Program-made: the position numbers and the translations under genes | The notes under the pieces: model-generated | Told to the model about the DNA's origin: nothing | What the model saw: only the letters and a program-made list of their open reading frames with translations | Database searches by the model: none | Shown: positions 7,098-11,285 of the stretch, piece after piece | How positions within the stretch are numbered: position 1 is the first letter of the stretch | How the letters are laid out: the number at the start of each line of letters is the position of its first letter | IMG/VR virus record: IMGVR_UViG_3300044491_000820 | Location: 1-24,275 of that record | Reading direction: 5' to 3' (one strand) | Length of the DNA stretch: 24,275 bases | DNA from: a virus

Positions 7098-7169
7098 TAG
7101 GACTGCTGGGAATTGAACCCAGTTTACCCCGTTATAAGCAGAGAGCATTAACCAATATGCGACAGTCCC
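7098..7169 (-). tRNA. tRNA-Ile, anticodon UAU
   Basis: A 72-base cloverleaf: acceptor GGGACTG/CAGTCCT, D stem GCAT/ATGC, anticodon stem CTCTG/CGGGG around loop CTTATAA, T arm CTGGG-TTCAATT-CCCAG, discriminator A, no CCA. The anticodon UAU reads the AUA codon. Most bacteria read AUA with a lysidine-modified CAU tRNA, so a genuine UAU isoleucine tRNA is uncommon. Its 5' end directly abuts the stop codon of the antitoxin-like gene. Confidence 0.87.
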
Positions 7170-7343
7170 TCAGGATCCTTCGTTGTTTTGCTCTGTGTAT
7201 ATTCGTATGAGTTCATCATCCGCTGGTATCATTACTGCCCTATCTCCGTTCTCATTCTCTACTCCTATTGTCTCCCCACTTTCCACTCTTTCCATCAGAG
7301 TTTCCCAATTGCTCTGCCAGTATTCCACGGAATAAAAATGCAT
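7170..7343 (-). CDS. Phd/YefM-like antitoxin candidate embedded in the tRNA array
   Basis: ATG 7343 gives 57 residues. The frame stays open further upstream, but that part runs through tRNA-Ser and has no other plausible start. The pattern MHFYSVEYWQSNWETLMERV, then ESGETIGVENENGDRAVMI, resembles the N-terminal DNA-binding fold of Phd/YefM antitoxins (S-x(5)-N-x(3)-L-x-x-V-x-x-GE-x(3)-I, a strand with a Gly-Asp turn, then a hydrophobic strand). The toxin-binding C-terminal tail is very short and no toxin gene lies beside it. It fits exactly between tRNA-Ser (31-base leader) and tRNA-Ile (0-base gap). It could be an orphan antitoxin that blocks a host toxin, or a small transcription regulator. 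The resemblance is moderate. Confidence 0.6.
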   Translation of the reverse strand: MHFYSVEYWQSNWETLMERVESGETIGVENENGDRAVMIPADDELIRIYTEQNNEGS

Positions 7344-7374
7344 CTTGCCATTATGTATAAGACATTTATTTGAA

Positions 7375-7461
7375 CGGAGAGAGTGAGATTTGAACTCACG
7401 GAGGACTTGCACCCTCAGTAGTTTTCAAGACTACCGCAATAAACCACTCTGCCATCTCTCC
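7375..7461 (-). tRNA. tRNA-Ser, anticodon UGA
   Basis: An 87-base class II tRNA with a long variable arm. The acceptor GGAGAGA pairs with TCTCTCC, the anticodon stem is GTAGT/ACTAC with loop CTTGAAA (anticodon UGA), the T arm is GTGAG-TTCAAAT-CTCAC, the discriminator is G as expected for Ser, and CCA is not encoded. It reads UCA (and by wobble UCG). Its first base is also the last base of the stop codon of the preceding zinc-binding-like gene. Confidence 0.92.
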
Positions 7462-7709
7462 TAACGAACATCAAAGTCCAATTTACGGATTTTACGTTTT
7501 TTCCTCTCTTCCTGGAAGGACAGATCGGAAGAACTAAGGACACCTTTTTGTTTGATTTCCTTTGTTGATTTTACCATGACAACTTGATTCAAGTCAACGG
7601 CTGTAACTTTATCCATAGTTACAACCATCATGTTAGGACACCCACAAGACTGTGGGTGTTTACCTCCTGTAATTTCTTTGTTGCATCTTTTGCATCTTAC
7701 GATGATCAT
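7461..7709 (-). CDS. Small Cys/His-rich (zinc-binding-like) protein
   Basis: ATG 7709 is chosen over the longer open frame because a perfect AGGAGG lies 10 bases upstream (7720-7725) and the longer frame runs through tRNA-Val. The 82-residue product begins MIIVRCKRCNKEITGGKHPQ and continues SCGCPN; C-x2-C, a His and C-x-C within about 20 residues could bind one zinc. The middle TMDKVTAVDLNQVVMV and a basic C-terminus (EERKKRKIRKLDFDVR) follow. Similar small proteins occur in T4-like cyanophages (I recall a DUF7695-type family, not checked). Zn-ribbon plus a basic tail would suit nucleic-acid or RNA-polymerase binding, but that is inference. The stop codon ends exactly at tRNA-Ser. Confidence 0.75.
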   Translation of the reverse strand: MIIVRCKRCNKEITGGKHPQSCGCPNMMVVTMDKVTAVDLNQVVMVKSTKEIKQKGVLSSSDLSFQEERKKRKIRKLDFDVR

Positions 7710-7719
7710 TGTCCATAGA

Positions 7720-7725
7720 CCTCCT
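7720..7725 (-). promoter_or_regulatory. Shine-Dalgarno AGGAGG deciding the start at 7709
   Basis: The minus strand reads AGGAGG 10 bases before ATG 7709, one of the two best ribosome-binding sites in the window. It lies just past the 3' end of tRNA-Val (7733), so the mRNA probably begins where RNase processing releases that tRNA. Confidence 0.7.
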
Positions 7726-7732
7726 GAGAGAA

Positions 7733-7804
7733 TGGGCGAAGAGGGGATCGAACCCCCGACAACTTGAATGTAAATCAAGTGTTCTACCTCTGAACTATTC
7801 GCCC
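7733..7804 (-). tRNA. tRNA-Val, anticodon UAC
   Basis: A 72-base cloverleaf: acceptor GGGCGAA/TTCGCCC, D stem GTTC/GAAC, anticodon stem CTTGA/TCAAG with loop TTTACAT (anticodon UAC), T loop TTCGATC, discriminator A, no CCA. It reads GUA and by wobble GUG. It follows a tRNA remnant by 2 bases. Confidence 0.93.
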
Positions 7805-7806
7805 GA

Positions 7807-7838
7807 CTCCCCTACTCTACCAACTGAGCTACAGGGGA
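7807..7838 (-). pseudogene. Collapsed tRNA remnant (tRNA-Asn-like ends, anticodon and T arms missing)
   Basis: The minus strand has a normal tRNA 5' part, TCCCCTG then TAGCTC-AGTTGGTA-GAGTA (acceptor strand plus full D arm), but then runs directly into AGGGGAG, which pairs with the 5' TCCCCT and ends with a G discriminator. The anticodon arm, variable loop and T arm, about 40 bases, are absent. Acceptor sequence and G discriminator resemble bacterial tRNA-Asn. It cannot be a working tRNA. It lies between the talC stop (7842) and tRNA-Val (7804). A deletion between short TAGG repeats would explain it. The result is a 32-base D-arm hairpin that might still be cut out by RNase P. Confidence 0.75.
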
Positions 7839-7841
7839 TTA

Positions 7842-8516
7842 CTACTCCTCGTCTGGTTGAGGAGATTTGATTTTATGAGTAACTTTTGCCCAATCTTTGT
7901 CAAAGATCTCAAGACCTTTGTCCGTCAAAATATGGCTATACATTTTCTGGAAGATATCAGGTGGCATCGTTACCACTTGGGCTCCATTATAATAGGATCT
8001 AACAACCCTCTGAACATTACGAATTGAAGCTGACAGTACCTGAGTTTTCACACCGTGAATACGATATAACTCAGAGATAGACCTGACTACTTCAAGACCA
8101 GCAACAGATTGGTCATCAAGTCGTCCTACAAATGGTGAAACATAGGTAGCTCCAGACTTAGCTGCCAAGATTGCTTGAGCCGCCGAGAAGACTAGAGTGA
8201 CATTCACCTTAATTTTCTCATTAGCCAGATAGGCACAGGCCATGAGTCCATCTTCAGTACAAGGTACTTTGATAGTAGCTACATTACCAAAACGATTATA
8301 CAATCTCTGGCCTTCTTTAACCATCTCATTGTAGTCACCAACTACTTCCATACTGATATCTTTGATACCAATGTCTTTTATTTCCTGATATGCATCAGTA
8401 GGACTCCTACCACTCTTCATGATCAGAGTGGGATTGGTGGTGACACCATCAATTAACCCAGTGTTATAGTGCCTGCGGATAATATCGGTATCAGCAGTAT
8501 CTAAAAAGATTTTCAT
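7842..8516 (-). CDS. talC: Transaldolase (TalC/fructose-6-phosphate-aldolase type)
   Basis: Start ATG 8516 gives 224 residues, the normal TalC length. A longer open frame exists but runs through a late promoter and two hairpins. Motifs: FLDTADTD (4-11), GVTTNPTL (24-31), the Schiff-base lysine K83 in TIKVPCTEDG, VNVTLVFSAAQA (104-115) and YVSPFVGRLDD (125-135). It moves a dihydroxyacetone unit between pentose-phosphate sugars. Cyanophages carry it as an auxiliary metabolic gene that pushes host carbon through the pentose phosphate pathway to make NADPH and ribose for nucleotides, which fits nrdA/nrdB nearby. A TATAAATA late-type promoter lies 29 bases upstream. The gene sits inside the tRNA array, between tRNA-Thr and the tRNA remnant. 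Confidence 0.95.
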   Translation of the reverse strand: MKIFLDTADTDIIRRHYNTGLIDGVTTNPTLIMKSGRSPTDAYQEIKDIGIKDISMEVVGDYNEMVKEGQRLYNRFGNVATIKVPCTEDGLMACAYLANEKIKVNVTLVFSAAQAILAAKSGATYVSPFVGRLDDQSVAGLEVVRSISELYRIHGVKTQVLSASIRNVQRVVRSYYNGAQVVTMPPDIFQKMYSHILTDKGLEIFDKDWAKVTHKIKSPQPDEE

Positions 8517-8544
8517 TGAACCTTGAAACTGAATAGATGAGTAG

Positions 8545-8552
8545 TATTTATA
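8545..8552 (-). promoter_or_regulatory. T4-type late promoter, TATAAATA, upstream of talC
   Basis: A perfect TATAAATA on the minus strand 29 bases before ATG 8516. It lies downstream of two GC-rich hairpins that follow tRNA-Thr, so talC has its own start point and need not depend on the tRNA transcript. Confidence 0.72.
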
Positions 8553-8562
8553 GTAAGTGGCC

Positions 8563-8622
8563 GGGGGTGAAAACCCCCAGACCTCTTCACACGGAAGGGG
8601 ATTGTTTCGGGGAAACCCCGAA
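8563..8622 (-). other. Two GC-rich hairpins between tRNA-Thr and talC
   Basis: The first hairpin is TTCGGGG-TTT-CCCCGAA (8622-8606), a 7-bp stem beginning at the tRNA-Thr discriminator base. The second is GGGGG-TTTTCA-CCCCC (8578-8563). Neither is followed by a clear U-run on the minus strand. They may block read-through, stabilise an RNA end or guide tRNA 3' processing before the talC promoter. Confidence 0.5.
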
Positions 8623-8693
8623 GCCTCTGACAAGATTTGAACTTGCGACCTGAATATTACAAGTATCCTGCTCTACCACTGAGCTACGGAGGC
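8622..8693 (-). tRNA. tRNA-Thr, anticodon UGU
   Basis: A 72-base cloverleaf: acceptor GCCTCCG against CAGAGGC (one C-A mismatch), D arm GCTC-AGTGGTA-GAGC, anticodon stem GGATA/TATTC with loop CTTGTAA (anticodon UGU), T arm GCAAG-TTCAAAT-CTTGT. The discriminator is U and CCA is not encoded. It reads ACA. It starts 2 bases after the 3' end of tRNA-Arg. Confidence 0.9.
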
Positions 8694-8695
8694 GA

Positions 8696-8769
8696 CGGGT
8701 CAGGAGGGACTCGAACCCCCGACCAATTCATTAGAAGTGAATTGCTCTATCCATCTGAGCTACTGACCC
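8696..8769 (-). tRNA. tRNA-Arg, anticodon UCU
   Basis: A 74-base cloverleaf: acceptor GGGTCAG/CTGACCC, D arm GCTC/GAGC, anticodon stem ATTCA/TGAAT with loop CTTCTAA (anticodon UCU), T loop TTCGAGT, discriminator G, no CCA. It reads AGA and AGG, which are common in A+T-rich phage genes and rarer in marine Synechococcus hosts. It is the first tRNA of the array. Confidence 0.93.
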
Positions 8770-8773
8770 ATAT

Positions 8774-8830
8774 GGTAGTTCCTATCGCCGCTAACCCTGA
8801 ACTACCAAGGAGGTTACCGCAGTGACCTCT
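8774..8830 (-). other. Two consecutive hairpins upstream of tRNA-Arg
   Basis: An 8-bp perfect inverted repeat, GGTAGTTC/GAACTACC, with a 17-base loop spans 8774-8806. A second stem at 8809-8830 (plus strand GGAGGTTA against TGACCTCT, two G-U pairs, 6-base loop) lies beside it. They occupy the gap after the unknown gene ending at 8845. The first, read on the minus strand, begins like a tRNA D arm (GTAGTTCAGGGTTAGC) and could be another tRNA scar. There is no U-run, so a terminator role is doubtful. Confidence 0.4.
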
Positions 8831-8844
8831 CGATCACTCTTTTA

Positions 8845-9153
8845 CTATAACAGACCCGCCCCTGACTGCCAACCCTCTTGGAATGTCTCGGAACCACCAC
8901 CAAGGGGTGGAATAGGGTCTAATGCGAGAGTAGTGGCTACATTCTTTGTGGCAATCTCATACATTAGTTCATGGATGTTCTCTGGTTCCGTTGTCTGTAC
9001 TGACCACGAACCGCCAACACCTCCATCCATATTAACAACAATATCGTCACTAGGATCTTCAATAGATTTTTGATATTCCATTTGAGTTTCTGTCAAGATT
9101 GGTTCACTAAACCACTTATCGTAAGGTGTAAGAATTGGTGCTGGATAAGTCAT
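8845..9153 (-). CDS. Protein of unknown function after the cell-wall hydrolase gene
   Basis: A 102-residue acidic protein starting at ATG 9153, overlapping the hydrolase stop by 4 bases (ATGA). The N-terminus is MTYPAPILTPYDKWFSEPIL, with a Gly-rich centre (NMDGGVGGSWSV) and a helix around ENIHELMYEIATKNVATTL. No signal peptide or membrane segment is clear. The translational coupling makes it a real gene, possibly working with the hydrolase, but no motif identifies it. It is the last protein gene before the tRNA array. Confidence 0.65.
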   Translation of the reverse strand: MTYPAPILTPYDKWFSEPILTETQMEYQKSIEDPSDDIVVNMDGGVGGSWSVQTTEPENIHELMYEIATKNVATTLALDPIPPLGGGSETFQEGWQSGAGLL

Positions 9154-9548
9154 GTCTGCCAGTGATAGTGATAGAAGTTTCCTTTAGGGTCGCACATCGG
9201 GTCTTCCGATGATACCCGATATCTTAACATACTCTGACCCTTGAAGTCAGTTCTGTTTCCGATAATACTATATGCTTTGAGAAGGTTTTGTTTACCCTCT
9301 TCAGACTTGAGTCTGTTTACTAAAGTAGTGCTTGCCACTGGTCGGTGAAAGTCAAAACCCTGATACTGACCAGGGGAATAAACAACATCAGCAACAGTGT
9401 TGGGAAAATATTGTGAGTTTACCCGATTGAGAATTGATACAGCTACACAATATTCATCAAAGGTATTCTTTGCCGCTTCAACGGAGACCGCTCTGGCAAG
9501 ATGGTCATAATCTACGGCGCTAAGTGCCAGAATCGTTTCCAAAATCAT
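9150..9548 (-). CDS. SleB-like cell-wall hydrolase (Hydrolase_2 family), candidate lysin
   Basis: A 132-residue protein. The segment LARAVSVEAAKNTFDEYCV, then AVSILNRVNSQYFPNTVADV and VYSPGQYQGF, matches the catalytic domain of SleB/CwlJ-type cell-wall hydrolases. E24 in SVEAA is the likely catalytic glutamate, and NRV plus FP-TV-DV-Y-PGQ are family hallmarks. Such enzymes cleave peptidoglycan (lytic transglycosylase-like). There is no peptidoglycan-binding domain or signal peptide; the first 12 residues are hydrophobic but short. In a T4-like cyanophage it may act as endolysin, with a holin elsewhere, or as an entry enzyme. ATG 9548 lies within the end of the GIY-YIG gene (29-base overlap). 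Confidence 0.82.
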   Translation of the reverse strand: MILETILALSAVDYDHLARAVSVEAAKNTFDEYCVAVSILNRVNSQYFPNTVADVVYSPGQYQGFDFHRPVASTTLVNRLKSEEGKQNLLKAYSIIGNRTDFKGQSMLRYRVSSEDPMCDPKGNFYHYHWQT

Positions 9549-9999
9549 AATAGTCTTTTCTATAGTACCTTCCTAGGACATTACTATTGTAGTAGGCAGG
9601 AGTCCCGTCTGTCAAGCCTTCTGTCAGCACATCGTTCAAAAACAACTGACGAGTCTCCTCATAGTTTACTTTACCAGGAGTTTTATGTAGGCTCAATATA
9701 GTTCTTCTAAAGGATTCCTTTCCGAACCGATTAACATCCTCTTTAAGCTCTGGACAACTACCGTAGTATTTTCTCCAGTCACTTTCAGACGTAACTCTCC
9801 TTGGTCTGGGATTGATAGTTGTAGGTCTAGGCTTTCTTCGTTGCCAAAAATACTTTCTCCCAATGTACTGTCGTTGGTTCTTGAGATTGGTAATGTTATA
9901 CACAAAACCGTAAAAGTCCCGAATAAGGCTCCCATCAAAAGGGACGCCATTATATCTCCAGGGATTGGGGTACTCAGGGTACTCTTGATTTTCTTCCAC
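9520..9999 (-). CDS. GIY-YIG-type endonuclease (putative free-standing homing endonuclease)
   Basis: 159 residues if it starts at GTG 9999; no ATG exists in frame near the N-terminus. FYGFVYNITNLKNQRQYIGR (29-48) carries the GIY-YIG signature in the form FVY...YIG, followed by RKYFWQRRKPR, SDWRKYYGSC, KEDVNRFGKESFRRTIL and NYEETRQLFLNDVL. This order matches the putative endonucleases scattered in T4-like phages. E130 or E131 in NYEETRQ would be the metal-binding glutamate. It lies directly downstream of nrdB; nrd genes are classic insertion sites for T-even homing endonucleases. nrdA and nrdB both look intact, so no intron is implied. A short hairpin with CTAAATA in its loop precedes it (10016-10032). 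Confidence 0.75.
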   Translation of the reverse strand: MEENQEYPEYPNPWRYNGVPFDGSLIRDFYGFVYNITNLKNQRQYIGRKYFWQRRKPRPTTINPRPRRVTSESDWRKYYGSCPELKEDVNRFGKESFRRTILSLHKTPGKVNYEETRQLFLNDVLTEGLTDGTPAYYNSNVLGRYYRKDYYDFGNDSGT

Positions 10000-10008
10000 A
10001 TAACTAAA

Positions 10009-10104
10009 TCACTTTGAGGTATTTAGAACCTCCTGATTGAACCACCAGTCATCAACCTTTTTGGCTGTGACTGGTGTAAGTGGTTCAATGTTGTCCATCA
10101 ACAT
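10009..10104 (-). CDS. Possible small protein between nrdB and the endonuclease gene
   Basis: A 31-residue frame from ATG 10104 (or ATG 10098), MLMDNIEPLTPVTAKKVDDW and onward to a TGA at 10009. It starts 10 bases after the nrdB stop and fills the gap to the GIY-YIG gene. The composition looks protein-like (WW pair, charged helix), but there is no Shine-Dalgarno and no recognised family. The longer open frame overlaps nrdB and was not used. Treat as tentative. Confidence 0.35.
   Translation of the reverse strand: MLMDNIEPLTPVTAKKVDDWWFNQEVLNTSK
10016..10032 (-). promoter_or_regulatory. Hairpin with CTAAATA in the loop, before the GIY-YIG gene
   Basis: On the minus strand GAGGT-TCTAAAT-ACCTC forms a 5-bp hairpin about 20 bases before GTG 9999. 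CTAAATA resembles a degenerate late-promoter core. T-even homing-endonuclease genes such as I-TevI are regulated by a hairpin combined with a late promoter, which is why this is noted; the match here is weak. Confidence 0.3.
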
Positions 10105-10114
10105 CCAAATCAAA

Positions 10115-11263
10115 TTAAAGTTTGAATCCTGAGAAGGTGTCTTTTTTAACATCTTGTTTGATTCCTCCAACGACGTAACTTTCAACCTCAGTCTCTTGTG
10201 GTGCAACTTGCAAACCCTTAGATGAAATCCAATGTTGGGTCCATGGGAGGGGATTGTTCTTTGCTGAAATATCATAGACTGGTTTCAATCCGATGCCTTT
10301 TAATCTACGATTTGCGATCCATTCAACATACTGTTGTAACAGTTTGTCATTCAGACCAATCATTGATCCATCTTTGAACAGATAATCTGCCCATCTCTTC
10401 TCTTCATTGACAGCTCTGTCAAACATTGCATAGGTCCACTCTTCCTCCTCTTTCATAATCTGTTTCATTTCGGGGTCGTCCCCTTGTTTCCATTTGTTGA
10501 GGATATTTTGAGTAATTGCAAGATGCTGATTTTCATCTCGTGCGATAAGAGAGATGATTTTAGCGGATCCTTCCATAAGCTTGAGTTCACCAAACGCAAA
10601 CGAGCAAGCAAAGGAGACATAGAACCGTATACCTTCCAAAATGTTGACGTTCGCCACTGCTCTGTAGAGTTTTCTTTTGACATCTCTTCGATCCCAATTT
10701 GCGGTAGGTGAATCCCTCCAATTATCTTGCCACATCTGACTACCACCCCATGTTTGAGCGCAGTTAATGAAATTATCATATGATTCTGTAACACTGGAGG
10801 CACGTTCCAGAATACGTTCATCAGTCACAATCTTATCAAAGATCTCTGAAGGATCTGAATAGATATTCTTAATGATATATGTGTAAGAACGACTGTGGAT
10901 CATCTCCATGAATCCCCAGACTTCCATACATGCTTCTAGTTCAGGTAGACTACAGTAAGGAATAAAAGCCATCCCAGGACCACGCCCTTGAATGGAGTCA
11001 AGCATAATCTGATACTTGAGATTGCTAGTATAGATGTGTTTCTGTTCTGGGCGAAGCGATTGATAATCTCCACGATCTTTCTGTAGTGATACCTCCTCTG
11101 GTCTCCAAAAATATCCCAGTTGTTGGGTTGTAAGTTTGTCAAAGATAGGATACTTGTAGGAATCATACCTTTGAACTCCAAGGGGTTTACCAAAAAACAT
11201 TGGTTGTTTCTTTGTATTGACCTGTTCTGTATTAAAAACGGTCATCCCCCTCACATCATTCAT
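10115..11263 (-). CDS. nrdB: Ribonucleotide reductase class Ia, beta (small) subunit
   Basis: About 382 residues with start ATG 11263. The frame also offers GTG 11305 inside nrdA and ATG 11245; alignment with E. coli NrdB, which has about 16 residues before PMFFG, mildly favours 11245. All diiron ligands and the radical tyrosine are present: D in MLDSIQGR (about 89), E120 and H123 with radical Y127 in EMIHSRSY, E210 in ILEGIRF, E244 and H247 in ARDENQH (numbered from 11263). The C-terminus DTFSGFKL matches the NrdA-docking tail. It generates the radical for dNTP synthesis. It follows nrdA with an overlapping or 22-41-base junction depending on start. It is intact, with no intron. Confidence 0.96.
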   Translation of the reverse strand: MNDVRGMTVFNTEQVNTKKQPMFFGKPLGVQRYDSYKYPIFDKLTTQQLGYFWRPEEVSLQKDRGDYQSLRPEQKHIYTSNLKYQIMLDSIQGRGPGMAFIPYCSLPELEACMEVWGFMEMIHSRSYTYIIKNIYSDPSEIFDKIVTDERILERASSVTESYDNFINCAQTWGGSQMWQDNWRDSPTANWDRRDVKRKLYRAVANVNILEGIRFYVSFACSFAFGELKLMEGSAKIISLIARDENQHLAITQNILNKWKQGDDPEMKQIMKEEEEWTYAMFDRAVNEEKRWADYLFKDGSMIGLNDKLLQQYVEWIANRRLKGIGLKPVYDISAKNNPLPWTQHWISSKGLQVAPQETEVESYVVGGIKQDVKKDTFSGFKL

Positions 11264-11285
11264 ATTATTCTTAACTGGAGAAACT

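Noticed and set aside
7344-7412. Longer start of the antitoxin-like gene
   Set aside because: The added residues are encoded by the 3' half of tRNA-Ser.
7710-7778. Longer start of the zinc-binding-like gene
   Set aside because: The extension is encoded by tRNA-Val, and AGGAGG favours ATG 7709.
8517-8633. N-terminal extension of talC of 39 residues
   Set aside because: It would run through a TATAAATA promoter and two hairpins, and homologous transaldolases begin at MKIFLDTA.
9693-10001. 102-residue frame with a convincing hydrophobic segment, apparently a membrane protein starting at ATG 10001
   Set aside because: It overlaps the GIY-YIG gene in another frame almost completely; the GIY-YIG frame carries clear family motifs, so this is a shadow frame.
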